A stretch of 64,000 nt of DNA from Haematobia irritans (taxonomy: Eukaryota; Arthropoda; Insecta; Diptera; Muscidae), in assembly GCF_050003625.1 (NCBI RefSeq), contig NC_134397.1:271926070-271990069 (forward strand), given 5' to 3'. Shown here one piece after another: positions 33,271-44,484 of this stretch (its first letter is position 1; each line of letters begins with the position of its first letter). A program made the translations under genes and the position numbers. Below the pieces are notes generated by a model that was given only the letters and a program-made list of their open reading frames with translations, was not told where the DNA came from and searched no databases.

Positions 33271-33614
33271 TTCTGTCAATATTCCATGGCCTTAAAATAA
33301 AATTTAAAAAAAAAAATCGATTGTTCGAAATATTTCATATAAATTGATATGGGCATTAAAATGGATCGATCCAGCCCATCTGCTAGTCTAACATTCTAGG
33401 AAACATAAAAAGTTGATTTTCATTTACAATCATGCTGTAAATTGATCGAATGAATAACGCAATGGAAACTAATTTGCGTAAAAACTTGCTTAGTTACTAA
33501 AATGTGAAGTGTTTTAAAAAATTTGGTTTAGCCGGAGTCGAGCAAAATTTTTACGACTCCGACTCCAGCAAAATCTTCAGACTCCGACTCCGACTCCACA
33601 GCCCTGGTCTCTAC

Positions 33615-34290
33615 ACTGAAAAACATATTATCGTGAGGCCAAAGATTTCATGTCCTTAAAATACGAATGCAAATTTTGCTTAGCATAGAAGATGCATTTC
33701 TCTAATATAAAGTTTTTTCCTTGTGCAAAAGTCAATAAACTTTTCAATGAAGTCGTATTGTCCTTATAATTAAGTAATTTGATTTAAAAATGGATATCAA
33801 AACATGAAAGAAAAAAATTTTGGGCTAAGGTCAACTTGACTTTAATAACACATAAAAATTCTTTAAATTTAATGAAATTGTCTTTAAATTTGTTATCTTT
33901 TTGCATCTTGAATACAAAGCAAAAAAACGTTCAAATATAGGACATGTTTACGAAAACTTTATTTTAAAGAAGTTTTTAAAGAAGCATAAATTCTACTGGA
34001 GTCGAGTCTTAATTGAAAAAAAAAGTTGTCGTTAACTCGTTTTTAAAGGACTTTGATAGCATATGAAGAAAACAAGCTGAGAAAGCGAAAAATTAAAATG
34101 TGCTTCCTAGAAGCAAGTACACAAAACCCAATTTTAAAAGAGAATTTACATAGGAAATTAGCATATAAGACCCAAATTGAATTATCTGTGATTTTAGAGA
34201 AGCCGTGCATTACGCTCGCAATCAGTACCAAACTTCTTAAGGGGAAGTTAATTCTCACGATCTAAGTATTTTTTTTTGAGTCTAAATAAT
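33615..34290 (+). mobile_element. M6 MITE copy
   Basis: CACTGAAAAACATATTATCG follows the hAT-2 target duplication, then GTGAGGCCAAAGATTTCATG and CCTTAAAATACGAATGC. The right end is near 34280 (TTTTTTTTTGAGTC). It is the only M6 in the window not split by another element. TIRs of the CACTGAAAA type and TA context match the other MITEs. No coding frame. Confidence 0.7.
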
Positions 34291-34490
34291 TGAAACGATT
34301 ACTTTTTTAATGGACTGCATCACAGTTGTTGTTTGTTTGTGTTTTTTTTTTTTTTTTTTGAGGAGATTGATCTCCCCTCTAGCAACATAATTGCACCGAA
34401 TTACTTGAAATCATCATGGAACATTTTAATTGATTTTTTTAATCAATTAAAATATTTATGTAAAAAAAAATGTGACATTCTTTTTGAGTA
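34291..34490. other. Short spacer with M3-like words
   Basis: A run of 17 T residues lies near 34343-34360 and an AATTGATTTTTTTAATCAATT palindrome near 34428-34449, which may be an M3 remnant. Confidence 0.4.
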
Positions 34491-34805
34491 CACGCAAAAA
34501 AATAATTCTTTCCTCCCAAACGAAATTTTAGACAAACAAAGTTCGTTTCTCATTTGCTTTTCGTTGAAAGGAAGTGTATTTGGAAGAAAAGTATATTTTT
34601 TTGTGATAAACGTTTATTCTTTTCCAGGATGTAAAAACAATTTCATAAAGACTAACTCAAAAATTTTTTTCTAGCTAATTGCATTTTCCCTCACATCTTT
34701 CTCACTTCCACGAAGTTTTTTAGTTCTTAGCACCTTTTTCTGTAACACAAACAATGTAGAAGAAATTATACGATTTTATAAATTTTAAATTTTTTTTTAC
34801 CTTTC

Positions 34806-34880
34806 GCCTGGACGGAGAATCGAACCGCGGACCATGCAATTTGTAAGTCAACACACTATCCACTGAGCCATGTAGCCGTT
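34806..34880 (-). repeat. tRNA-like module T2 in M4
   Basis: On the minus strand, an A-box-like TGGCTCAGTGGATAG and a B-box-like GGTTCGATTCT are spaced as in a tRNA gene. GGCGAAAGG follows downstream. An intron-like GT...AG segment runs from 34800 down to 34740 (61 nt). The acceptor stem is not convincing, so I call it tRNA-derived, not a tRNA gene. Confidence 0.65.
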
Positions 34881-34992
34881 ATTGTCATCAATAGACAATT
34901 ACCCATATAACTAAGTTATATTTATATAGCATAGCTTGCGGCGTCCACGAGCTGATTAAACAAAGTTTATTTAACAGAAAAATACATTTAGT

Positions 34993-35067
34993 TGGGCACC
35001 GTGGAGCAGTGGTTGCTACGTCTGACTTGCATGCAAAGGGTCGTGGGTTCGATCACTGCTTCGACCA
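34993..35067 (+). repeat. tRNA-like module T1 in M4
   Basis: It carries GGGCACCGTGGAGCAGTGG, then CTTGCATGCAAAGGGTCG, then GGTTCGATCAC (B-box-like) and CTTCGACC. It is clearly related to the head of SINE S1 (7174-7248) and to the inverted module at 48563-48633. Confidence 0.7.
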
Positions 35068-35381
35068 AAGTTTTTTTTTTTTACTTATATTCCAGATATG
35101 ATCGGAAGATTCCGAAAAAAATTTTCAACATTACATTCTACTATATTAAATTTTTACTATGAACTGTAAAATGTGTCTTATTAAAGACCTAAATTTAGAA
35201 AAGAACAAAAATAAAATGGTTCAAAAATAACTTTTTTTTTATTGAAAAAATAAAAATTTTGTAACAAACGAATTTTTTTGGTGATAAAAGTGTATACTTT
35301 TCGAAGCAATTCAAAAAACTCTAACAAAAAAAAAACGTTTTCGGTACACGTTTTCCAAACGTTTTTTTTTCTTTGCGTGTA

Positions 35382-36953
35382 TGTGGCTCAGTTCTAAAGG
35401 ACAATTACCCAGCCTGAATCGAATAACCTCAAACTTTTCACAGTTTATTGCCCCTTATTACTCCGATCTAAAATCTATCTAATATTGGCACAACAATCCT
35501 AGACCGTCCTAGAATATAAGGTTTAACTTGTATAGCTTTCTGATTGCATTTAGATGCCCATGTTTCGTATTTTATACACGTTCATAATTAACGAGATCTT
35601 AATTAATTAAAAATGCTCACAAGATTTGTTTATTCTGCCTACAAAATGAATGAAAACACGATTATAACGATGCAGGATTGCGATTATTTAATTGCTTTTT
35701 CATTTGAACAAACGTTATTCGGAATACTGGATTGGTCGGAGATGTCAGCACAGTCCGCTTATTACGATTAAGAGTCAATAAAAAACATTTATTAACCCAT
35801 TGAGAGATGGCAGTGGGAAATTAAGAAAAGGAAATTGTAAACGTTGTTTTTCAGGTCATATAATAAAGATATAGATGTTTGATGAACCTTAATTACAATT
35901 GCAATTACAGCAGAAAAAGCGTAGCCAAATTAAATTAATTAATATTTTTTTTTTTGGATCCGGAAGTGGTGCAAAATTGGCGCAGAAGTGATGAATTTAA
36001 TACGGGCTTGTCATAGGACGGTCGCCCACCATTTCAACAGCCGTTGCTTTGAATTTGCATCCTTTTTTAAAGTGAGATCCGAATTCAGTATTTTGGATGT
36101 GAAATAAACAATTTCGTAAATAATTTTTTTATGATTTCTTTCCTGACACGTTTGACCTCAAAAAATTCCGAACTTTTATGAAATGATTTTTAAAAACATT
36201 TAAATAATTTGTACCATTTTATTAATTCTTACTCTATTTTTATTATATTTGAAACAAAAAAGTTAAAATTATCCATTAAAAATATGAAAAAAGTGAGATA
36301 TAAAAAATAAATTATAAGAATTTCTAGTGTAGTTAAAATAAAGAACATCGTTGGAAGGACATTTTTGGAAGTGCTTTTAAAATTGTGACTTTAGACTTCA
36401 AAAATTTTTTGCTGGGTACATTCTTAGGTCTGCAATGTAGTTTTGTAGAAAAAACATCTCGGGAGGTTCTATGTATTTGGCCTTTTTTCTTTCCATTCAC
36501 TGTTTCAACAACCACAAACTGCTCCATGTTCCAATCACGTTTAGATCTGAATGGGTTATCCATTTAATTTCATTAAATTAACAGGAAAAATGTAAACTCG
36601 AACAACATGAGATTACTCGGTGCAACGAGTTCAGAATTTACAATGACCAATGTGTCAAAAATGATTTATTTTAAATGGTTCGCCTAAGCTCGTTTGGAAA
36701 TTTTTTGCAAAGTATGGTTGGTAGGAAACCTTTTGTTGAAAGGAAATTTTAAATTGAATTAAAGCAACGACATTATAAAAATTATAAAAAAAAAATATAT
36801 TTTATAATGCAATTTAAATGCTATCGAAACGCCCTGTTTAAAAGAACCAATGGTTAGAGTTTGTGATTAGTGTAAAATTATATACAGTGATGGACAAAAT
36901 GATGCACACATCAATAAATCTTGAAAACTCAAAACAGTGTACTTTATGCAAAT
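35382..36953. other. Unassigned, mostly low-copy DNA
   Basis: No terminal repeats or protein motifs. Overlapping short frames at 36333-36567 on both strands carry nothing recognisable. A CCTATGACAAGCCC-like word near 36007-36020 (inverted) is shared with 18668-18681, so a very old repeat may be present. Confidence 0.3.
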
Positions 36954-37100
36954 GTTAGGTTAGGCTAGGTATAGTGGCAGCCAGTTATTAGTTTTTAGAC
37001 TCACTCAGTCTTTTGTGATACCACATGTGGTGAACTTATTTTTTCAATGAATGCTGCCCGATTCTATGTTTAGTTCAATGACAGGGGACCTCCTTTTTAA
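36954..37100 (-). repeat. SINE S1 3' fragment
   Basis: An inverted S1 3' half: a GGTTAGG tail complement, CAGTCTTTTGTGATACCACA and CAATGACAGGGGACCTCC. Confidence 0.8.
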
Positions 37101-37114
37101 AAGCTGAATCTGCG

Positions 37115-37515
37115 CTGAAAAGAATATGGACATAATATGGAACCTTATATTTGAACACGCAATTTACACCACAATTTTGTGGAAATAAAAAAATTTTAGT
37201 TAAAAGAAAATTTATAAAATTTTGTTTACAATTTTTTTTGTCATTATATTTAGGACACGAATGGTTGAAATTTGGTTTCCTCATTAAAGTCGGATGTCTT
37301 TGAAGTAAGGGAAATTCTTCTTAAATTAAAGAAAAACATATTTAATTAAAATACCAATCTTTTATTTAACTGATATACTGGTATTTACAGCTAAAACAAG
37401 GTTCAAATATAGGTTAAGATTTATTTTGAATATTTTATTTCTTTACTTTAAAGATTTTTGAAATGAAAAAAAAAATATTTTTTAATTTGAAAATTCTGCT
37501 GTGATTTGGGTTTTC
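37115..37515 (+). mobile_element. M1 MITE left part
   Basis: GCTGAAAAGAATATGGACAT is a diverged M1 start, followed by M1 body words to about 37515. The right arm is absent, cut where the hAT-3-family sequence begins. Confidence 0.6.
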
Positions 37516-38043
37516 TTAAATGACAAAAATGGTAGATTTTTTACTGTTTGGTAGATTGGTAGAATTCTTGATATTTTAGAATATTTTACAAAATATTCCT
37601 CTCCTACTACGATGTACTTCAATTTTTACACAAAAATACAAGTTTGACAACATTTACTATACACTGAAAAAAATATTGTAGTGCGGCCAAAGATTTCACG
37701 TCCTTAAAATACGAATGCGTTTTTTGCTTAGCGTAGAAGACGCATTTCTCTGATAGAAAGTTTTTTCCTTGTCCGAAAGAAGATGAACTTTTCTATAAAG
37801 TTGTTTTTTCCGTATAATTAAGTGATTCAAATTAAAAATGGGTATCTTAAAATGAAAGAAAATTTTGTTTGGCTAAAGTCAACTTGTCTTTAATAATTGT
37901 GGAAAAAATCTTCAAAATAAAATTTGTTGTCTTTTTGCATCTTGACAACAAAGCAAAAAGCGTTTAAAAATAGGAGACGTTTTTCAACACTTTATTTTAA
38001 AGACGATTTTTACTTGAGACATAGCATAATTTAATTTAATAGT

Positions 38044-38399
38044 TTTTGGAGCCACCGTGGTACAATGGTTAGCATGCCCGCCTTGCATACACAAGGTCGT
38101 GGGTTCGATTCCTGCTTCGACCGAACACCAAAAAGTTTTTCACCGGTGGATTATCCCACCACAGTAATGCTGGTGACATTTCTGAGGGTTTCAAAGCTTC
38201 TCTAAGTGGTTTCAGTGCAATTTGGAACGCCGTTCGGACTCGGCTATAAAAAGGAGGTCCCTTGTCATTGTCATTGAGCTTAACATAGAATCGGGCAGCA
38301 CTCAGTGATAAGAGAAAACTTCACCAATGTGGTATCACAATGGACTGAATAGTCTAAGTGAGCCTGATACATCGGCCTGCCACCTAACCTAACCTAACC
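38044..38399 (+). mobile_element. SINE S1b, full length
   Basis: It carries the same head, body and CCTAA tail as S1a, with few differences. The word TAGCATAATTT lies at 38024-38034 and again right after the tail (38400), giving an 11-bp target duplication. About 10-15 extra A/T bases sit between the left copy and the SINE start. It interrupts M6. Confidence 0.88.
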
Positions 38400-39127
38400 T
38401 AGCATAATTTCTACTTGAAGTGGAGTCTGAATTTGAAAATGTATATTACCGTTAACACGTTTTTAAAGGACTTTAATTTCACATGAAGAAAAAAAACAGA
38501 AAAAACGAATAAATTAAAATTTGCTGCCTACACTGAAAGAAATATTTACGTGATATTAAAGATTATGCAACCTAAATTTTAGGATTAGCAATTTACAAAA
38601 TAATAAGGATAAATTTCTTTAAAAAAATAACATTTTAGATAAAACAAAGTTTATAATCTTTACTTCAAAAAAATTTTTTTCATTAAATTTTGGATACATA
38701 AGGGAAATTTTCCTTAAAATAGAGAAACATATTTTTGGTATAAAGAGATCGTCCTTAAATTAACTGAAATAACATAGAGATTATGATAACATTGTAATTC
38801 CAATACTGTTTAAGATAATTATCTTGTTGTATTGGCATATAATTCAATAAATCAATCAATCAATCCATATTGAATCTTTAGATTTAAGATAAACAAGTAT
38901 ATAAGGCCGTAAGTTCGGCCTGGCCGAATCTTATGTACCCTCCACCATGGATTGCGTAGGAACTTCTACTAAAGGCTGTCATCCACAATCGAATTACTTG
39001 GGTTGCGATAACACTTGCCGATGGCAAGGTATCGTAAAACTTTTTAACACAGTCTTCTAAATTGTAAGTTAGTCCATAAGGGGTATATATTAAACAAAAA
39101 AAAGGCCGATTAAATACATATATAATT

Positions 39128-39575
39128 CAGTTTGACAAAATTTTCTATAGAAATAAAATTTTGACAAAATTTTCTATAGAAATAAAAACTTGACAAAATT
39201 TTCTATAGAAATAAAATGTTGACAAAATTTTCTATGGAAGTAAAATGTTGACAAAATTTTCTATAGCACTAAAATTTTGACAAAATTTTCTATAAAAATA
39301 AAATGTTGACAAATTTTCTATAGCAATAAAATTTTGACAAAATGTTCTATAGAAATAAAATGTTGACAAAATTGTCTATAGAAATAAAATGTTGACAAAA
39401 TTTTCTACAGAAATAAATTTTTTACAAAATTTTCTATAGAAATAAAATTTTGACAAAATTTTCTATGGAAATAAAATGTTGACAAACATTGCTATAGAAA
39501 TAAACTTTTTACAAAACTTTCTATAGAAATGAAATTTTGACAAAACTTTCTATAGTAATAAAATTTGACAATTTT
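39128..39575. repeat. 28-bp tandem array in HINE-3
   Basis: About 16 units of the TTTTCTATAGAAATAAAATT + TTGACAAA type, fairly homogeneous. There are no unique spacers between units, so it is not a CRISPR array. Confidence 0.9.
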
Positions 39576-39579
39576 TACA

Positions 39580-40990
39580 TGGCTGTTAGAGGCCATATAC
39601 TAACGAAATGTACGAAATTTCAACCGCATCGGATACTTTTGCTCCTCCAAGAGGCTCCGGAGGTCAAATCTGGGGATCGGTTTATATGGGAGCTATATAT
39701 AATTATGGACCGATATGGACCAATTTTTGCATGGTTGTTAGAGACCATATACTAACACCACGTACTAAATTTCAATTGGATCGGATGAATTTTGCTCATC
39801 CAAGAGGCTCCAGAGTTCAAATCTGGGGATCGGTTTATATGGGAGCTATATATAATTATGGACCGATATGGACCAATTTTTGCATGCTTGTTAGATACCG
39901 TATACTAACATCAGGTACCCAATTTCAAACGGATCGGGTGAATTGTACCCCTCCAAGAGGCTCCGGAGGTCAAATCTGGGGATCGGTTTATATGGGAGCT
40001 ATATATAATTATGGACCGATATGGACCAGTTTTTGCATGGTTGTTAGAGACCACATACTAACACCACGTACCAAATTTCAATCGGGTAGGATGAAGTTTG
40101 CTCCTCCAAGAGGCTCCGGAGGTCAAATCTGGGGATCGGTTTATATGGGAGCTATATATATTTATGGACCGATATGGACCAATTTTTGCATGGTTGTTAG
40201 AGACCGTATACTAACATCAGGTACCAAATTTCAACCGGATCGGATGAATTTTGCCCCTCCAAAAGGCTCCGGAGGTCAAATCTGGGGATCGGTTTATATG
40301 GGAGCTATATATAATTATGGACCGATATGGACCAATTTTTGCATGCTTGTTAGATACCGTATACTAACATCAGGTACCCAATTTCAAACGGATCGGATAA
40401 ATTTTACCCCTCCAAGAGGCTCCGGAGGTCAAATCTGGGGATCGGTTTATATGGGAGCTATATATAATTATGGACCGATATGGACCAGTTTTTACATGGT
40501 TGTTAGAGACCATATACTAACACCACGTACCTAATTTCAATCGGGTAGAATGAAGTTTGCTCCTCCAAGAGGCTCCGGAGGTCAAATCTGGGGATCGGTT
40601 TATATGGGAGCTATATATATTTATGGACCGATATGAACCAGTTTTAGCATGGTTGTTAGATACCATATACTAACATCAGGTACCAAATTTCAACCGGATC
40701 GGATGAATTTTGCCCCTCCAAGAGGCTCCGGAGGTCAAATCTGGGGATCGGTTTATATGGAGGCTATATATAATTATGGACCGATATGGACCAATTTTGG
40801 CATGGTTGTTAGATACCGTATACTTAGACCACGTACCAAATTTCAACCGGATCGGATGAATTTTGCTGCTCCGGAAGGCTCCACAAGCCAAATTTGGGGA
40901 TCGGTTTATATGGGGGCTATACGTAAACGTCGGCCGATATGGCCCATTTTCAATACCATCCGACCTACATCAATAACAACTACTTGTGCC
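39580..40990. repeat. 153-bp minisatellite array in HINE-3
   Basis: Units carry GGGGATCGGTTTATATGGGA, ATGGACCGATATGGACCA and CTCCAAGAGGCTCCGGAGGT. Successive GGGGATC positions at 40131 and 40284 give a period of 153 bp. Because 153 is divisible by three, one plus-strand frame stays open for 308 codons (39608-40534) as a 51-residue repeat. Neighbouring units differ by only a few bases, so the array was recently homogenised or amplified. Confidence 0.9.
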
Positions 40991-41704
40991 AAGTTTCAAG
41001 TCGATAGCTAGTTTCGTTCGGAAGTTAGCGTGATTTCCACAGACGGACGGATAGCCGGACAGACGGACAGACGGACGGACATGCTTAGATCGACTCAGAA
41101 TTTCACCACGACCCAGAATATATATACTTTATGGGGTCTTAGAGCAATATTTCGATGTGTTACAAACGGAATGACAAAGTTAATATACCCCCATCCTATG
41201 GTGGAGGGTATAAAAAGGTTTAAATATAGGCTAAGACTTATTTTGAGGATTTAGCAACTTTGCTTTAAAGTTTTTCTTGGAATTAAGAAAACATTTCTTA
41301 CTTTGAGGTATCCGGATTTGGATTTTTAAACTGGCATTGGTTTTTACGTGAATAGAAAATGAAAATTCGATAAATGAAATCTGAATCCTAATTTTAATTT
41401 TATTGATCCTAGATTTAAGGACAGATAGGTCGATAAAAATGTCATTATTTTAAAGAAGACGCATCTTTGGCTCGGAATCAATACCAAAATCCTTAAGAGA
41501 AGGTCGAAATCTTTGGATCCCAGCAAACTTTTTTTTTGAGTGTACGATCAAGTACGCAAAACTTAAATTTGAAAGAGAATTCTGTCTTAAAAGTATCCTA
41601 ACTTCAATTCTCCTTTTCTATGGCTCCGAATCAATACCAAAATCATAAGTGTAAAGACAAAATCGTTGGAACCGGGCATGCTTTTTTTTGCAGTGTAAAA
41701 AAAA

Positions 41705-42950
41705 ATTGACAAAATTTTCCAAAAAAATTTTTGATAATAAAAAAAAAATTCGATAAAAAATTTATTATGGTTTTAAATTCTTTAATAAATAAATAAATAG
41801 AAAATGACAAAATTTTTTATAGAAATATTTTTTTCTTATAGATACAAGATTTTGGCAAAATTTTCTATAGATATACGAATTTGACAACATTTTTTATAGA
41901 AATAAAATTTTAACAAAATTTCTAAAAAATAAAATTTTTACAACATGTTCTAGAGAAATACAATTTTGACAAAATTTTCTAAAGAAATAATTTTTTTTTA
42001 TAGAAACAAGACTTTGGCATAATTTTCTATAGATATACGATTTTGGCAAAATTTTAAATTTAAAATTTTGACAAAATTGTTTAGTGTAAAAAAAATTTTA
42101 AAAAATGTTCTAGGAAAATAAAATGTTAACAACATTGTCTAGAGTAACAAAATTTCTAAAAAAATAAAATTTTGACAAAATTTTCTAGAGTAAAAAAATT
42201 GACAAAATTTGTAAAAAAAATAATAAATAAAATTTTGACAACATTTTCTAGAGAAAATAAATTTTGGCAAATTTTTCAGGGGTACATTTTGGCAAAATTT
42301 TCTATAGAGATACATTTTGACAAAAGTTTTTAGAGAAATAAAATTTTGACAAAATTTTCTAGAGAAATAAACTTTTATAGAAATATTTTTTTTTATAGAT
42401 ACAAGATTTTGGCAAAATGTTCTATAGATATACGAATTTTGCAACATTTTTTATAGAAATAAAATTTTAACAAAATTTATAAAAAATAAAATTTTTACAA
42501 CATGTTCTAGAAAAATACAATTTTGACAAAATTTTCTAAAGAAATATTTTTTTTTTTTCTATAGAAACAAGACTTTGGCATAATTTTCTATAGATATACG
42601 ATTTTGGCAAAATTTTAAATTTAAAATTTTGACAAAATTGTTTAGTGTAAAAAAATCTTGAAAAAATGTTCTAGGAAAATAAAATGTTGACAACATTGTC
42701 TAGAGTAACAAAATTTCTAAAAAAATAAAATTTAGACAAAATTTTCTAGAGTAAAAAAATTGACAAAATTTATAAAAAAATAATAAAAAAAATTTTGACA
42801 ACATTTTCTAGAGAAAATAAATTTTGGCAAATTTTTCAGGGGTACATTTTGGCAAAATTTTCTATAGAGATACGTTTTGACAAAAGTTTTTAGAGAAATA
42901 AAATTTTGGCAAAATTTTCTAGAGAAATAAACTTTTGGAGAAATAAACTT
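41705..42950. repeat. 28-bp array with a 560-bp higher-order duplication
   Basis: The array is degenerate at the unit level. The block starting TAGAAATATTTTTTT near 41819 recurs near 42377 in nearly the same order of variant units (AAGACTTTGGCATAATTTTC, CAGGGGTACATTTTGGC). A roughly 560-bp segment therefore duplicated after the small units had diverged. Confidence 0.8.
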
Positions 42951-43013
42951 TTGGTTTTTTGTAGATTTTTTTTTTGCAGATTATTTTTAGCACGAGTGGC
43001 AACCGTGTTAAAG

Positions 43014-43820
43014 ATACGAATATGTGTTCAGTGCAGAAAAAATGAGGTACAAAGGTCTAAAAGGATCCCAATATATATTCTATAAATCTGAAATATTGCC
43101 TTGTATTCATGGAACAATTGAAACTCATATACTGAATACCACTCTAGGTCAAACAACTATTAACCGCAGTAAACTTTTTTCAATTAAGAATGTTAAAAAA
43201 ACCTTTTTATTTTTTTTTTTTTAATTTCTAAGATTTATATTTGTATAAAAAAAACAAATATTCATGAAAGTTTGCTGCTTTATTGACGATATTATTTTGT
43301 GGAATTAGCATATTTAATTAAATATCTTCCAAGGTACTTGCAAGTGAATGATTACGAATTAAATACTCCATATATTTTGCGAAAATAAAAAGTTTACAGC
43401 ACTGTCGTAAAATGTTGTTAAAAATATATTTACCTGTAATAAAATATGTCTGACAATGATAATTTATTATAAATTTATTAGGTTCTACATGGCGTGTCCG
43501 TCAGTCAGTGCATTTTAATTGGAACCAAGTTGGACCATACCTTACTCATATATGGTACATTAACTATTCATCACACATATCATTTGAGAAAAGTTCTCCT
43601 CTACACATATGCATAGAGATGTATATTAGATTGGACCGAACACATATAACTTAATCAAATAGATAATTCTGATTTGTGTAGTTAATTAAAAGAATTTTCA
43701 AAAATTTGTTGTTATAAAAATGATTTTGATAAAAAAGTGGACATTTTAACTCGTTCACTACCGAATTTTTAACCGAATGTTAAAATTTTAAATTTTTCTA
43801 CAGTAGAATAGTAAAACAAA
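43014..43820. other. Unassigned AT-rich DNA
   Basis: No repeat or gene was recognised. CTCGTTCACTACCGAATTTT near 43752 resembles the piggyBac-like terminus at 46393. Confidence 0.3.
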
Positions 43821-44484
43821 TTGTCTCGAAATTGCATAAGAGAGAAGTTCCCACTGTGGTATCACAAATATTGGTCAATATTTTTTTCACAATATTGGGT
43901 TTTCTTTTGATTCCACTTGATTTGATTTACCTCTATTATATCAATAGGCGAAGGTCCTGGCAACCAGTCCTAATGTAATTTTTTATTTTTTCTAAATTAA
44001 TTTACACTAAATAAATAAATTATATGAAAGTCATTCGTGTTATATTAAAGTTCTTCATAAACGTGTTAACCACAATTTAAAATACCAAATTGAAAACGCG
44101 CCTTTAAAATAAAGTCTTGAAAGACTTGAAAGAAACTTATAAAATTTTCTTTTATGCGAATATACAAATTTGTATGTGGAATCTCTTAACTTTAACCCTT
44201 TCACTACCGATGTCCACTTAGAAGGACATTCGAAAAAGACACCAATTTCTATTCTCCCACTTAGCTTCGATTTATTTCTCGATGTTATTTTAAAGTAGAG
44301 ACTTTAATCTAAATAAGTTATAAATATTTTCCATATTGGTGAGCACTAAAATACATTTTTATAAACTTCTTTAACAAGAAACGAAAAATACGAAAATTGG
44401 AGAGAGTTTTTCTACTGTATGTTTGTAGTAAATGGACATTTATACAAAAACTATAGCTGATACCTTTACGGGTTCTTTTTTGAA
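43821..44484 (+). repeat. Tandem segmental duplication, unit 1 (about 665 bp)
   Basis: From TTGTCTCGAAATTGCATAAG to ACGGGTTCTTTTTTGAAA. The same sequence restarts at 44486, 665 bp later, with few differences. The unit includes a SINE S1 scrap (GAGAGAAGTTCCCACTGTGG) and the left part of a piggyBac-like MITE from 44190. Confidence 0.9.

Larger units (their letters stand above)
31974..33606. mobile_element. hAT-2, non-autonomous hAT element
   Basis: A perfect 8-bp target duplication GTCTCTAC lies at 31966-31973 and 33607-33614. The termini CAGGGCTGTGGAGTCGAG and CTCCACAGCCCTG are inverted repeats, extended inward by ACTCCGACTCC tandem hexamer-like repeats on both sides. CAGGGCTGTGGAGTCG ends are familiar from insect hAT MITEs. 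The interior includes a HINE 3' fragment (32495-32750) and a degenerate 28-bp tandem array (32770-33270). No transposase is present. Confidence 0.88.
34491..35379. mobile_element. M4 MITE with a twin tRNA-like core
   Basis: TA lies at 34489-34490 and 35380-35381, and the ends are CACGCAAAAAAATAATTC and TTTTTTTCTTTGCGTG. The outer arms carry an ACGAAATTTTAGACAAAC motif, also seen near 56570-56740. The core (about 34690-35070) is the reverse complement of the core of M5 copy b: intron-like segment, tRNA-like T2, conserved spacer, tRNA-like T1. The arms are unrelated to M5. Confidence 0.75.
38894..41213 (-). mobile_element. HINE-3 with a 153-bp tandem array
   Basis: The 3' terminus (CAAG in this orientation) is followed by the perfect hairpin TTCGGCCTGGCCGAA at 38914-38928. 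A 28-bp array (39128-39575) comes next, then about nine 153-bp units (39580-40990). After these come the RGAC block (GACGGACAGACGGACAGACG near 41043-41080) and the 5' end TTATACCC complement at 41213. It interrupts M1 copy g without a target duplication. Confidence 0.9.
38531..41542 (+). mobile_element. M1 MITE copy g, split by HINE-3
   Basis: TA lies at 38529-38530 and 41543-41544. It has the left end CACTGAAAGAAATATTTACG and the right end AAACTTTTTTTTTGAGTG. The body breaks in a run of A (GATAA / AAAGGTTTAAATATAGGC) where HINE-3 sits. Part of the interior near 38780-38870 is extra sequence compared with copy d. Confidence 0.85.
37662..41695 (+). mobile_element. M6 MITE split by SINE S1b and M1 copy g
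   Basis: TA lies at 37660-37661 and 41696-41697, with ends CACTGAAAAAAATATTGTAG and GCTTTTTTTTGCAGTG. The body matches the M6 at 33615-34290 on both sides of the M1 insert: TTGCTGCCTA then CGATCAAGTACGCAAAAC, against GTGCTTCCTAGAAGCAAGTA at 34099. Confidence 0.8.
37516..43013 (+). mobile_element. hAT-3-family copy split by the M6/M1/HINE nest
   Basis: 37516-37659 matches the left interior of hAT-3 (AAAAATGGTAGATTTTTT, TGGTAGATTG, CTCTCCTACTACGATGTACT). 41698-43013 matches its right part: a long 28-bp tandem array and then TAGCACGAGTGGCAACCGTG, the hAT-3 terminus. M6 (37662-41695) lies between the two parts. The left terminus is missing. Confidence 0.6.

Noticed and set aside
34993..35067. 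Functional tRNA gene
   Set aside because: A- and B-box-like motifs are present, but there is no credible acceptor stem or clean cloverleaf. Related copies lie in SINEs and MITEs, so it is tRNA-derived.
36333..36567. Overlapping 60-76-codon frames on both strands
   Set aside because: Mutually overlapping, without motifs or context.
39128..39575. CRISPR-like array of 28-bp repeats
   Set aside because: Units are contiguous with no unique spacers, and the context is a eukaryotic transposon.
39608..40534. 308-codon frame as a real repeat protein
   Set aside because: It is exactly the 153-bp minisatellite translated. The start is arbitrary, and the frame ends where one unit has a substitution. 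Listed as a repeat, with the coding idea left as a test.
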